Of a stretch of DNA of 64,000 bases, positions 1 to 8,992 are shown piece after piece. Each line of letters starts with the position of its first letter. Within the stretch, counting starts at the first letter, position 1. The position numbers and the translations under genes were made by a program. Below the pieces are notes generated by a model that made no database searches, was not told where the DNA came from, and saw only the letters and a program-made list of their open reading frames with translations. This stretch comes from Accumulibacter sp. (GTDB lineage Bacteria; Pseudomonadota; Gammaproteobacteria; Burkholderiales; Rhodocyclaceae). The stretch covers positions 496,001 to 560,000 of the forward strand of contig JACKLX010000001.1 in the NCBI GenBank assembly GCA_024235695.1. The letters run 5' to 3'.

Positions 1-1361
1 TCGACCTTGTCGAGATCGACCTTGACCTTCTTGTCGAGGCCGAAGGTGACCAGTTGCGGGAAGGCGATCAGCAGCCCGACCATGATCACCTGGATGCAAA
101 CGAAGGGGATCGCTCCCCAGTAGATATCGGTGGTCTTGACCGAAGCCGGTGCTACCGAGCGCAAAAAGAACAGCGCGAAACCGAAAGGCGGGTGCATGAA
201 TGAGGTCTGCATGTTCACCGCCAGCAGGATGCCGAACCAGATCAGGTCAATGCCCAGTGCCTGCGCCACCGGCCCGAGCAGCGGTACGACGATGAACGAC
301 AGTTCGAAGAAGTCGAGGAAGAACGCCAGCAGGAACACCAGCACGTTCACCACGATCAGGAAGCCGACCTCGCCACCTGGCAGTCCGGTCAGCAGATGCT
401 CGACCCAGCGGTGTCCGTCGACACCGTAGAAGGTCAGCGAAAAGACCCGCGCGCCGACCAGGATGAAGATCACGAAAGTGGTCAGCTTGGCGGTCGATTC
501 CATCGCCTGCTTGAGCAGGGTCAGCGACAGGCGGCGACGTGCCAGGGCCATGATCAGCGCGCCGCTGGCGCCCATCGCGCCGCCCTCGGTCGGCGTCGCG
601 ATGCCCATGAAGATCGTGCCGAGTACCAGGAAGATCAGGAACAGCGGCGGGACCATGGTCGTCAGCGCGCGCATCAGCAGCCTGCTGCCGTGCAATACGC
701 GCGCTTCGGCCGGCAGCGCCGGCGCCCATTTCGGCTTGAAGATCGCCACCAGAGCGACGTAACCGACGTACAGCGTGGTCAGCGCGATCGCTGGCACGAA
801 GGCGCCCTGATACATTTCGCCGACCGACTTGCCCAGCTGGTCGGCCATGATGATCAGCACCAGCGAAGGCGGCATGATCTGCGCCAGCGTTCCGGATGCG
901 GCGATGATGCCGGTCGCCAGCTTGGTGTTGTAGCCGTAACGCAGCATGATCGGCAGCGAGATCAAGCCCATCGAGATCACCGATGCGGCGACCACACCGG
1001 TCGTCGCGGCGAGCAGCGCGCCGACGAAGATCACCGCGAAGGCGAGGCCGCCACGTAGCGGCCCGAAGAGCTGGCCGATGGTGTCGAGCAGGTCCTCGGC
1101 CATTCCCGAGCGTTCGAGGATCAGACCCATGAAGGTGAAGAAGGGAATCGCCAGCAAGGTGTCGTTGTTCATGATGCCGAAGATGCGATCCGGCAGGGCC
1201 TGGAACAGCTGCGGGCCGAGCAGACCCAGTTCGATGCCGATCAGGCCGAAAAAGATGCCGTTGGCGGCCAGCGCGAAAGAGACGGGGAAGCCGACCAGCA
1301 GGAAGACGACCATCGACGCGAAGATGATCGGCGCCATGTTGTTGATCAGGAATTCGGTCAT
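1..1361 (-). CDS. dctM: TRAP transporter large membrane subunit (DctM), 3' end beyond the window
   Basis: This is the large permease (12-TM-type) of a tripartite ATP-independent periplasmic transporter, which imports organic acids using an ion gradient. The reverse-strand frame is open from an ATG at 1361 to the window edge, about 453 codons, and is nearly complete because the family is usually 430-460 residues. The N-terminus reads MTEFLINNMAPIIF, followed by hydrophobic segments and the typical NNDTLLAIPFFTFMG stretch, close to the mannitol/chloroaromatic branch of the family. The start overlaps the dctQ stop as TGATG, so the two are probably translationally coupled. No solute-binding protein gene is visible, so the substrate cannot be inferred. 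Confidence 0.9.
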   Translation of the reverse strand, partial: MTEFLINNMAPIIFASMVVFLLVGFPVSFALAANGIFFGLIGIELGLLGPQLFQALPDRIFGIMNNDTLLAIPFFTFMGLILERSGMAEDLLDTIGQLFGPLRGGLAFAVIFVGALLAATTGVVAASVISMGLISLPIMLRYGYNTKLATGIIAASGTLAQIMPPSLVLIIMADQLGKSVGEMYQGAFVPAIALTTLYVGYVALVAIFKPKWAPALPAEARVLHGSRLLMRALTTMVPPLFLIFLVLGTIFMGIATPTEGGAMGASGALIMALARRRLSLTLLKQAMESTAKLTTFVIFILVGARVFSLTFYGVDGHRWVEHLLTGLPGGEVGFLIVVNVLVFLLAFFLDFFELSFIVVPLLGPVAQALGIDLIWFGILLAVNMQTSFMHPPFGFALFFLRSVAPASVKTTDIYWGAIPFVCIQVIMVGLLIAFPQLVTFGLDKKVKVDLDKV

Positions 1362-1948
1362 CAGAGTTCTCCCTTGCGGGCCTTGATCGCCAGCGCCAGT
1401 TCTTCCTCGGCGGTCGGCTTGTCCGGCTTGGCGGTCGGATCGGGGCACAGACCGCGCAGGAAACCGATTCGCTTGATCAGTTCCGAGATGCCCTGGATCA
1501 CCAGCAGGAAGAAGCCGATCGGCACCAGCAGGCGCACCGGCCAGACAGTCAGCCCGCCGGCGTTGCTCGACTGCTCGTTGGTCTCATAGGCAAGAACGAA
1601 GATCGGCCACGACATGTACATCACGGCGACGGCCATCGGCATCAGGAAGAAGATGATGCCGAAGACGTCGATCCAGGCCTGTCCGCGTCGAGAGAGGCGG
1701 CCGGCGATCAGATCGATGCGGACGTGCTCGTTGCGCATCAGCGTGTAGCCCGCGCCAAGCAGGAAGATCGCCGAGAACAGGTACCACTGGATCTCGAGAA
1801 AGGCATTCGAGCTGTAGTCGAAGGTGTAGCGCATGACCGCGTTGCCGGCACCGATCAGCGTAACGATCAGAACCAGCCAGATGATGCTCTTGCCGACGCG
1901 CTCGGTGAGACCGTCGATCAATCTCGAGAGTTTGAGTAAACCATTCAC
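1361..1948 (-). CDS. dctQ: TRAP transporter small membrane subunit (DctQ)
   Basis: This is the small four-helix subunit that partners DctM in the inner membrane. The protein has 195 residues with hydrophobic stretches near residues 20-40, 55-75, 95-120 and 140-160, as expected for DctQ. The family feature of a conserved aromatic/charged segment is visible (EIQWYLFSAIFLLGAGYTL, then NEHVRID). The start is GTG, chosen because a GGAGGG ribosome site lies seven bases upstream and the nearby ATG at 1944 is out of frame. It is the first gene of the dctQ-dctM pair. The charged C-terminal tail after residue 170 is longer than in many relatives. Confidence 0.9.
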   Translation of the reverse strand: MNGLLKLSRLIDGLTERVGKSIIWLVLIVTLIGAGNAVMRYTFDYSSNAFLEIQWYLFSAIFLLGAGYTLMRNEHVRIDLIAGRLSRRGQAWIDVFGIIFFLMPMAVAVMYMSWPIFVLAYETNEQSSNAGGLTVWPVRLLVPIGFFLLVIQGISELIKRIGFLRGLCPDPTAKPDKPTAEEELALAIKARKGEL

Positions 1949-2088
1949 GGGGAACCCTCCATAGATGCCCTGAAACTCGCTCCTCCCAGACGTGATCGCT
2001 TGCCCTTTGTGGTTTTGCCCGACGGGTGTTCCGGGCGACAGCGAGCAGGCGGCGTACCGTGCCGGCGAGGCGGCAACAAGGCGGCGTG

Positions 2089-2094
2089 ATTATG
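2089..2094 (-). promoter_or_regulatory. candidate -10 box upstream of dctQ
   Basis: On the minus strand CATAAT lies about 140 bases upstream of dctQ. A weak TTTCGC sits 17 bases further upstream. It is the best sigma70-like match in the roughly 300-base gap between dctQ and the RND gene. Otherwise I see nothing in that gap. Confidence 0.25.
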
Positions 2095-2244
2095 GCACAT
2101 CTTCGATCTATGCGAAAACCATTGCACAATCCGAAACCCATCCTGCCTTGGTGGGAAAAAGCTCGGCCGATCATATGTTTAGGGCGGCGACCGCGAGTGA
2201 GCCAGAGGCCGCTGGGAGCGGGCGCCGGGGCCCTGCCGGGCAGC

Positions 2245-5200
2245 TCAAGCGATGGCGGATGCCGCCGCGGCGCCGTCAACCGCCTTGACGCGGTAGCAGG
2301 CGGCGTAAAGTGCCGGCAGAAAGAGCAGCGTCAGCAAGGTCGCGACGATCAGGCCACCCATGATGGCGACCGCCATCGGACCCCAGAAGACGCTGCGGGT
2401 CAGCGGAATCATCGCCAGGATCGCCGCCGCAGCGGTCAGCATGATCGGCCGGAAGCGCCGCACCGTCGAACCGACGACCGCCTCCCAGGCGGTCGTGCCC
2501 GCCTTTTCGTCCTGCTCGATCTGGTCGACCAGAATCACCGCGTTGCGCATGATCATTCCCGACAGTGCGATGACGCCGAGATTGGCGACGAAGCCGAAGG
2601 GAACGTTGAAGATCAGCAGTGCCAATGCGACGCCGATCAGCCCGAGCGGCGCGGTGACCAGTACCAGCAGGGTACGGCCGATGTTCTGCAACTGGATCAT
2701 CAGCAAGGTGACGACCCCGACCAGCATCAGCGGCATCACCGCCTTGATCGAATTCTCGCCCTTCGCCGATTCCTCGGTCGCGCCGCCGGCTTCGATGCGA
2801 AAACCCGCCGGCAGCCTGGCGCGCAAGGCGTCGAGCTGGGGATCGATCTCGGCGGTCACCACCGGCGCCTGGATGCCGTCGCGAAGGTCGGCGCGCACGG
2901 TCACCGTCGGCAGGCGGTTGCGTCGTGCGATCAGGCCGTCCTCGAGCTCGTAGCGGATCCTGGCCAGCTGTGCCAGCGGCACGTAACGACCGTTGCTGGT
3001 GTGGATGTTGATATCGGCAAGCGCCGAGATGCGGGCACGTTCGTCGCCGGTGGCGCGGGCGACGACGTCGATCAGGCGGTCGCCCTCGCGCATCTGCGTG
3101 ATGTTGACGCCGGTCAGCATCGAATCGAGAAAACCGGCCAGCTCCTGTGAGCTGATGCCGAGCGCGCGCGCCCGATCCTGGTCGATGTCGATGCGCACCA
3201 CCTTGCTCATCTCGTTCCAGTCGAAGTTCACCTCCTGCAGGTGAGGATTGGCGCGCATCACCGCGGCGACCTCGCCGGCGGCACGGCGCAATTCGTCGAG
3301 GTCGTCGCCGGAGACCCGGAACTGCACCGGGAAGCCGATCGGCGGGCCGTTCTCGAGGCGCAGGACGCGCGTACGCAGGCCGCTCCATTCGCCGTCCGGA
3401 TCGCCAAACCGTCGTTCGAGACGGCGCTTGAGGTCTTCGCGCGCGTCGATGTCGTGCGTGGTGATGACAAACTGTGCAAAGTTGTCGTTGAACAGTTGCT
3501 GATCGAGCGGCAGATAGAAACGGGGGCTGCCGTTGCCCAGATAGCTGGCGTAGTACTTCACCGAACTGGTCATCTGCGGCTCGGCAAGCAGGCGTTCGAC
3601 CCTGACGACCTGCGCTTCGGTGGCGATCAGCGACGCGCCGTTCGGCAACCACAGGTCGACCAGCAGTTCCGGTCGGCTGGACGCCGGAAAGAACTGCTTC
3701 TGGACGCCCAGCGCGAGTACCGCCAGCGACGCGGCAAAGGCGATCGCCGTGGCGCCGATCACCAACCAGCGATGCCGCAGCGACCACGCGATGATCGCCC
3801 GCACACGACGGTAGAAGGTCGTGCCGTAGGGGTCGCCGCCGTGCCTCCCGGCCTGGTGGCGCAGCTTCTCGGGGTCCAGCACCAGGTAGCCAAGATAGGG
3901 CGTAAACACCACCGCCACCAGCCATGACACCAGCAGTGCAATACTGACCACCGCGAAGATCGAGAAGGTGTACTCGCCGGCTCCGGACTTCGCCAGTCCC
4001 ACTGGCATGAAGCCAATCGCCGTGATCAGCGTACCGGTGAGCATCGGAAAGGCGGTCGAGGTATAGGCGAAGGTCGCCGCCCGGAAACGATCCCAGCCCT
4101 GCTCCATCTTGACGACCATCATTTCGGCGGCGATGATCGCGTCGTCGACCAGCAAGCCGAGGGCGATCACCAGCGCGCCGAGCGAAATCCGCTGCAGGTC
4201 GATGCCGAAGACCGCCATCAACAGGAAAGTCACCGCCAGTACCAGCGGAATCGACAGTGCGACGACGGCGCCGGTGCGCATGCCGAGGCTGAGGAAGGAC
4301 ACCGCAAGAACGATCAGCACCGCCTCGGCCAGCGACGACATGAACAGGTTCATCGACTGGCGGACGATCTGCGGTTGATCGGCGACGACGTGCAGGTCGA
4401 TCCCCAGCGGCAGTTCCCGCTGCAGGCGGGCGGTCTCGGCGTGCAGGCGCTCGCCGAGCTCGATGACGTCGCCGCCCTTGTTCATGGCGATGGCGATGCC
4501 GATCGCGTCCTCGCCCTGGACGCGCATCCGCGGCGTCGGTGGCTCGGCAAAGCCGCGCCTGACCCTGGCGATGTCGCCAAGCCGGAAAAGGCGGCCGCCC
4601 GCCTCGATACCGAGTTCGCTGATGCTGTCGACCGAATCGAAGTCGCCGCTGACACGAATCCGCACCCGGTCCGATGGCGTTTCGTAGAAGCCGGCCGGCG
4701 TCATGGCGTTCTGCCGGCGCAGCGCGTCGACGATTGCCAACGGGTTGAGGCCGAGCGTCGCCAGCTTGGCGTGCGACACCTCGATGTAGATCTTCTCTTC
4801 CTGCACGCCGATCAGTTCGATCTTCTTGACGTCGGGCAGTCGGCGCAGTTCGCGGGCGATGCCGTCGGCGTGCCGGCGCAGCGCCGCGAGGTCGAAACCG
4901 TCGCCGGTCAGCGCATAGACGCTGATGAAGGTGTCGCCGAATTCGTCGTTCGGAAACGGGCCCTGCACGCCTTGCGGCAGCGTGTGGCGCAGGTCGGCCA
5001 GTTTCTTGCGAACCTGGTACCACGCTTCGGGAACCTCCTTCCTGGGCGTGTAGTCCTTGAGCAGGACGGTAATCAGCGACTCTCCGGAGCGTGTCTGCGA
5101 GCGCAGCACGTCAACCCAGGCGACCTCCTGCAGGCGCTTTTCTATCCGTTCGGTGACCAGCAATTCGACTTCGTCGGCGGTCGCACCAGGCCACAGGGTG

Positions 5201-5352
5201 CGCACCACCATTGCCTTGAAGGTGAAGTCGGGGTCTTCGGCGCGGCCGAGTTTGAAGTACGACAGGACCCCGCCGACCATCAGCACGACGATCAGATAGG
5301 CGACCAGCGAACGATGGCGCAGGGCCCATTCCGAGAGGTTGGGAGGGCTCAT
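2245..5352 (-). CDS. RND efflux permease (AcrB/TriC-like)
   Basis: This is an inner-membrane proton/drug antiporter of the resistance-nodulation-division family, 1035 residues, the usual length. The N-terminal helix is followed by a large periplasmic loop (roughly 35-335), a block of helices, a second loop (roughly 565-865) and a C-terminal helix block. The TM4 proton relay Asp pair is present in GLLVDDAIIAAEMM. The sequence resembles the TriC/VexF-like branch of multidrug permeases rather than classical AcrB; the heavy-metal CusA motif was not seen. It starts inside the adaptor gene stop (ATGA overlap) and is the last gene of tetR-adaptor-permease. There is no outer-membrane factor here, so it probably uses a TolC encoded elsewhere or the NodT-type protein at 38 kb. 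Confidence 0.93.
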   Translation of the reverse strand: MSPPNLSEWALRHRSLVAYLIVVLMVGGVLSYFKLGRAEDPDFTFKAMVVRTLWPGATADEVELLVTERIEKRLQEVAWVDVLRSQTRSGESLITVLLKDYTPRKEVPEAWYQVRKKLADLRHTLPQGVQGPFPNDEFGDTFISVYALTGDGFDLAALRRHADGIARELRRLPDVKKIELIGVQEEKIYIEVSHAKLATLGLNPLAIVDALRRQNAMTPAGFYETPSDRVRIRVSGDFDSVDSISELGIEAGGRLFRLGDIARVRRGFAEPPTPRMRVQGEDAIGIAIAMNKGGDVIELGERLHAETARLQRELPLGIDLHVVADQPQIVRQSMNLFMSSLAEAVLIVLAVSFLSLGMRTGAVVALSIPLVLAVTFLLMAVFGIDLQRISLGALVIALGLLVDDAIIAAEMMVVKMEQGWDRFRAATFAYTSTAFPMLTGTLITAIGFMPVGLAKSGAGEYTFSIFAVVSIALLVSWLVAVVFTPYLGYLVLDPEKLRHQAGRHGGDPYGTTFYRRVRAIIAWSLRHRWLVIGATAIAFAASLAVLALGVQKQFFPASSRPELLVDLWLPNGASLIATEAQVVRVERLLAEPQMTSSVKYYASYLGNGSPRFYLPLDQQLFNDNFAQFVITTHDIDAREDLKRRLERRFGDPDGEWSGLRTRVLRLENGPPIGFPVQFRVSGDDLDELRRAAGEVAAVMRANPHLQEVNFDWNEMSKVVRIDIDQDRARALGISSQELAGFLDSMLTGVNITQMREGDRLIDVVARATGDERARISALADINIHTSNGRYVPLAQLARIRYELEDGLIARRNRLPTVTVRADLRDGIQAPVVTAEIDPQLDALRARLPAGFRIEAGGATEESAKGENSIKAVMPLMLVGVVTLLMIQLQNIGRTLLVLVTAPLGLIGVALALLIFNVPFGFVANLGVIALSGMIMRNAVILVDQIEQDEKAGTTAWEAVVGSTVRRFRPIMLTAAAAILAMIPLTRSVFWGPMAVAIMGGLIVATLLTLLFLPALYAACYRVKAVDGAAAASAIA

Positions 5353-6464
5353 CGCGTCGGCGCCGGCGGCCGCTCCGGCGCCGCGCCGGCGGCCGGCCCG
5401 GCCGCCGGCAGCGAGCGGTCGATGACGCGTATCCGCTCGCCATTGCTCAGCTTGTGTACGCCGGCGACGACGATTCGTTCGCCGGCCCGGGCGCCGCTTT
5501 CAAGTACCGCCGTCTCTTCGCGGTAGCTGGCGATCGCCACCGGCCGCAGTTCGACGCTCTGATCGCCCTTGACCACCCACAGCGCCGGTTTGCCGTCGTG
5601 CTGGAAGATCGCCGTCAGCGGCACGGTCAGCCGCTGCCTGCCCGGTGGGCGGAGAAAGCGCAACTTGGCGGTCATGCCGAGCAGGATTCTGGCGTCGGGG
5701 TCGCGAATCGCGACGCGCGCCGCGTAGGTGCGCGTCACCGGGTCGGCGACCGGTGACATCTCGCGCAACTCGCCCTGGTAGCGCGCCTCCGGGTCAGCCC
5801 ACAGGCTGATCTCGGCGTCCTTGAGCGCGCGCACTTGCGGCATTCGCGCCTCGGGAATCGCGATCGCCACCTCGAGGGTGTCGGCCCGCGCCAGCCGCAT
5901 CACCGTCTGGCCGGCAGCGACGACCTGGCCGACTTCGGCCGAGATCAGCCCGACAACGCCGGCCTGGTCGGCGCGCAGGACGGTGTACGCGGCCTGGTTT
6001 TTCGCCAGCTCGGCCTGTGCCCGGGCCGCCTTGAAGGCGGTCTCCCTGGCCTCCAGCGCTGCCGCACTGACGAAATTCCTCGCGCGCAGGTCGCGGAAAC
6101 GCTGCCGGTCGCTGCTCGCCAGTTGCAGTTGTGCCGAGGCAGCCGCTGCCGAAAGCGCACTGTCGCCAGGATCGAGGCGGGCCAGCGCCTGGCCGGCGCT
6201 GACTACCGCGCCGGTATCGACCAGCCGGGCGGTGATCTTGCCCGGAATGCGAAAGGCCAGCGCCGCTTCGTAGCGCGAGCGGATTTCGCCGGAGTAGCCG
6301 ACAAGCTCGTCGCCGGCGTCATCGCCGAGCAGCCGGGTCAGCACCGGGCGTATTGGCTCCGGGCGGGGCGCTTCCTTGCCGCAAGCGGCCAGCAGCGCCA
6401 GCAGTGACAGGGTCAGTAGCCAGCCAGCGAGTCGGCGGCGCGCGCTGGCGGGGCGGCTCCTCAT
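5349..6464 (-). CDS. RND periplasmic adaptor (membrane fusion protein), lipoprotein
   Basis: This adaptor links the RND permease to an outer-membrane channel. It has 371 residues with a signal peptide ending in a lipobox (LLAACGKE, Cys about residue 28). It is followed by the barrel-sandwich/lipoyl and coiled-coil hairpin region (about 60-200) and beta-barrel and membrane-proximal domains. The segment [25 protein letters not shown] is the usual biotinyl-lipoyl-like half. It overlaps tetR upstream and the permease downstream by four bases each, so the three genes form one coupled operon. The C-terminus ends in an Ala/Pro-rich tail of about 20 residues. Confidence 0.92.
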   Translation of the reverse strand: MRSRPASARRRLAGWLLTLSLLALLAACGKEAPRPEPIRPVLTRLLGDDAGDELVGYSGEIRSRYEAALAFRIPGKITARLVDTGAVVSAGQALARLDPGDSALSAAAASAQLQLASSDRQRFRDLRARNFVSAAALEARETAFKAARAQAELAKNQAAYTVLRADQAGVVGLISAEVGQVVAAGQTVMRLARADTLEVAIAIPEARMPQVRALKDAEISLWADPEARYQGELREMSPVADPVTRTYAARVAIRDPDARILLGMTAKLRFLRPPGRQRLTVPLTAIFQHDGKPALWVVKGDQSVELRPVAIASYREETAVLESGARAGERIVVAGVHKLSNGERIRVIDRSLPAAGPAAGAAPERPPAPTR

Positions 6465-7171
6465 GCGGCCGCCCCGGCTGGCGAGGCCGGCGCTCGGCCG
6501 GCGCCGCGCAGGCCGTGTACCAGCAGCTCGAAGTGCGTCCGCAGGTAGGCGTCAGGCGTCGTCTCCTGGCAGCAGAAGGACAGCGAGAAACGTGAGATCG
6601 CCAGCATCAGCAGCGGCGCCATGATCACGTCGATCGCCGTTTCGATATCCACGGCGTCAAACTCGCCACTGGCGACGCCGCGTTCGAGCGTCGTGCGCAG
6701 CAGCGCCCGACCGCGCTTGATCACCCGCTCGTGGTAGTACTGGGCCACCTCGGGGAAATTGCGCGACTCGCAAGCGATCAGCTTGGTCACGCCGGCCATC
6801 GGTGTCCGGCCGATCTGCTCCCACCAGCCGAACAGCAGCTGGTGCAGGAGCTCGCTGGCCGACCCCTGAAAGCCCGACAGGCGCTGTTCGGCGGCCGCCA
6901 GCGCGGCAACCATGCCCTCTTCGACGACCGCCCTGAAGAGCGCTTCCTTGCTATCGAAGTAGAGATAGAGCGTGCCCTTGGAGACGCCGGCGCGGGCAGC
7001 GACGTCGTCGAGGCGCGTCGCGGCGAAGCCCTTTTCACCGAACAGCGCCAGCGCCGCGGCGGTCAATTCCGAGGGCCGGGCTTCCTTGCGCCGGCGACGC
7101 GCCGTCGGTTTGTCGGCGACAGTGTTCGAGACCGCCGCATTCGACGCGCCGGGAGCGGGGGGATGATTCAT
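6461..7171 (-). CDS. TetR/AcrR family repressor of the adjacent RND operon
   Basis: This is a DNA-binding repressor, 236 residues. After a 30-residue basic leader the TetR helix-turn-helix is clear ([20 protein letters not shown], then [19 protein letters not shown], about residues 37-82). A ligand-binding helical domain follows, with a C-terminal TetR_C-like segment. It is the first gene of the efflux operon and overlaps the adaptor gene by ATGA. A 34-base inverted repeat lies three bases upstream of the start codon and is its likely operator, implying autoregulation of the operon. No Shine-Dalgarno sequence precedes the ATG. TAATAT ends six bases before it, so translation may be leaderless. 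A start further inside, for example at a later Met or Val, is not favoured because the helix-turn-helix begins early. Confidence 0.9.
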   Translation of the reverse strand: MNHPPAPGASNAAVSNTVADKPTARRRRKEARPSELTAAALALFGEKGFAATRLDDVAARAGVSKGTLYLYFDSKEALFRAVVEEGMVAALAAAEQRLSGFQGSASELLHQLLFGWWEQIGRTPMAGVTKLIACESRNFPEVAQYYHERVIKRGRALLRTTLERGVASGEFDAVDIETAIDVIMAPLLMLAISRFSLSFCCQETTPDAYLRTHFELLVHGLRGAGRAPASPAGAAA

Positions 7172-7174
7172 CGA

Positions 7175-7208
7175 GGTATATTACTGACTCAGGAGTCAGT
7201 AATATACC
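7175..7208. promoter_or_regulatory. TetR operator: 16-bp perfect inverted repeat overlapping the promoter
   Basis: The left arm GGTATATTACTGACTC and the right arm GAGTCAGTAATATACC are exact reverse complements separated by AG. The core TTACTGACT/AGTCAGTAA is the shape commonly bound by TetR-family efflux repressors. On the minus strand TAATAT within the repeat lies six bases before the tetR ATG, so binding would cover the -10 region and the transcription start. Confidence 0.9.
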
Positions 7209-7323
7209 GGCCTGAGGGTGAAGCGTCAAGCCGGGGCAAAGGCGGCTGGCAAGACCGGCCTCCGAAAAAGTGCCGGCAAGCCGGCCGGCCGCGACGATGC
7301 CCGCGAGGCGCCGCCGGGGACCT

Positions 7324-8988
7324 TCAGGACAAGGACGAATTGAAGCGAATGCCGAGTCGGCCGAGCGTTCTTTCGGCGGCCAGGACGCCGCGGAAATGCG
7401 CTTCCTCGAACAGCGAGAAGCCGCTGACGTCGGCGTGCGCGAAACGCAGCCGCTCGCCGTCAGCGGCAAACAGCTGCCGCGCCGCGCCGCCGATCAGTCC
7501 AGGTACCGGCCGGGCCATGGCGTGGGCGTTGCGGAAGACGTCGAGGCGGGTTGTCACTTGCCGGATATTCGCGTGCGGTCGTTCGAGTTCGGCGAGGATC
7601 TCGTCGGCCCAGACCGCGCGCGGCGTATCGCGCAGCAACACGCGGCCCTGCTGGGGCGCCATTTCGGCGAAGGCGCGATACCAGGTCAGCACCGTCGCTC
7701 CGGGCCGGACGCGCAGCTGCTGGTGGCTGGCGACCACGTAACCGAGGCCGGAGCTGCCGTACAGCACGTTGTCCCAGGCCATCGGCGCGCCATGGCGATC
7801 GTCGGGGAAGCGCGACAGGGTCAGGTTGGCGACCAGCCAGGGCGCATAGCTGTAGGTGCGCGCGGCGGCCCCGAGGGCCGGCTCGCCGCCAAACACGTGC
7901 GGCACAAGGAACAGCGGTGCCGCCCAGATCAGTTGCTCGGCGAGCAGGCGCAGCGTTCGCCGCTCGGCCGGCAGCCACAGGTCGATCGTCACCCGGCCGC
8001 GCTGCGGCCGACCCTCGTTCAGGGCGACGCGAAACGCCAGCGCGCCGTTCAGCAAGCGCTCGCCGACCCGGGCTTCGATCGAGCGCAGCATGCCGCTGGC
8101 CAGCCAGGCGTTGCCTTCGGGCGCGGTGAGGACGGTGTCGCTGTCGGCGTTGTCTGCCTCGCCGTCACGGCAGGCAAAATAGTGGATGCCCGCCCAGGCC
8201 GAGACGGTGGCGCTGTTCGAGCCGTAATCGTCGCGACAGGCGTAATCGACATACCAGTGAAGCTGCGGCGAATCGAAGTGCTGCGCGTGCAGCCAGTCGC
8301 GCATGCTGATGCCGTCGAGCGCCAGCAGCTCGGGGTCGCGGCTCGAGAGCGCCATCGGCAAGGCGAAGGCGCGCCGGCCGGCCGCGTCGCGCCGCCGCCG
8401 GAAGACTGCCATCTGTTCGAAAAAGCGTCGGTACTGCGCCCGTTCGGCGGCATCGGCGCCAGCTTGCGGCAGAATGCCTTCCTGCCAGCGGCCATCGCGA
8501 TACAGCCGCTCCTGCGGCGTCGCGCACAGATAGCGCTCGTCGTAGGTCGGCCGCAGGGCGCGCGGATCGCCCTGCAGAACGCCAAGTTCGGCGAGCAGTT
8601 CGCGCACCGCCGTCGCCTCGCGCGTCGGCAACGGCAGGTAGTGCGCGCCCAGCGGATAGCTGCCGACGGCGTTGCGACCGGCGCGCGAGTTGCCGCCGGC
8701 TTCGCTCTCGAGCTCGACCAGCAGGAAATCGCTGAAGCCCGAGTTGGCCAGCTTCCAGCCCGCCGCCAGCCCACCGATGCCGGCGCCGACGATCGCCACC
8801 GGCACTTCCCGCGTTTCGTCCGGCGTCGCCAGGTCAGCATCGCGCAGCCGGTGACCGAGTTCGAACGACGTTCCCGACAGCTCGCCCGGCGGCAGCTCTG
8901 GCGGCCGGCCACGGCAGGCCGCCAGCGACGCTGCGCCGGCGCCGGCTGCGGCGGCAGCGACCGAGCCCAGGAAGCGGCGGCGATCCAT
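7324..8988 (-). CDS. Tat-exported FAD-dependent oxidoreductase / amine-oxidase-like lipoprotein
   Basis: This is a putative flavoprotein oxidoreductase of 554 residues. The N-terminus MDRRRFLGS is a twin-arginine signal, and it ends in SLAACRGR, a lipobox, so the folded enzyme is probably anchored outside the cytoplasmic membrane. The Rossmann FAD motif VAIVGAGIGGLAAGWKL starts near residue 63, followed by an acidic end of strand 2 (LVELESEAGGNSRA), as in flavin amine oxidases. The body matches the NAD(P)-binding/amine oxidoreductase superfamily, but the substrate is not evident. The gene begins four bases after the stop of the spermidine-synthase-like gene, so the two are co-transcribed. An oxidase acting on the product of that aminopropyltransferase is an inference only. 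Confidence 0.8.
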   Translation of the reverse strand: MDRRRFLGSVAAAAAGAGAASLAACRGRPPELPPGELSGTSFELGHRLRDADLATPDETREVPVAIVGAGIGGLAAGWKLANSGFSDFLLVELESEAGGNSRAGRNAVGSYPLGAHYLPLPTREATAVRELLAELGVLQGDPRALRPTYDERYLCATPQERLYRDGRWQEGILPQAGADAAERAQYRRFFEQMAVFRRRRDAAGRRAFALPMALSSRDPELLALDGISMRDWLHAQHFDSPQLHWYVDYACRDDYGSNSATVSAWAGIHYFACRDGEADNADSDTVLTAPEGNAWLASGMLRSIEARVGERLLNGALAFRVALNEGRPQRGRVTIDLWLPAERRTLRLLAEQLIWAAPLFLVPHVFGGEPALGAAARTYSYAPWLVANLTLSRFPDDRHGAPMAWDNVLYGSSGLGYVVASHQQLRVRPGATVLTWYRAFAEMAPQQGRVLLRDTPRAVWADEILAELERPHANIRQVTTRLDVFRNAHAMARPVPGLIGGAARQLFAADGERLRFAHADVSGFSLFEEAHFRGVLAAERTLGRLGIRFNSSLS

Positions 8989-8992
8989 CGCG

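Noticed and set aside
2276-5023. A 915-residue minus-strand frame inside the RND permease
   Set aside because: It is a long shadow frame in GC-rich DNA; the real permease is in another frame with intact family motifs.
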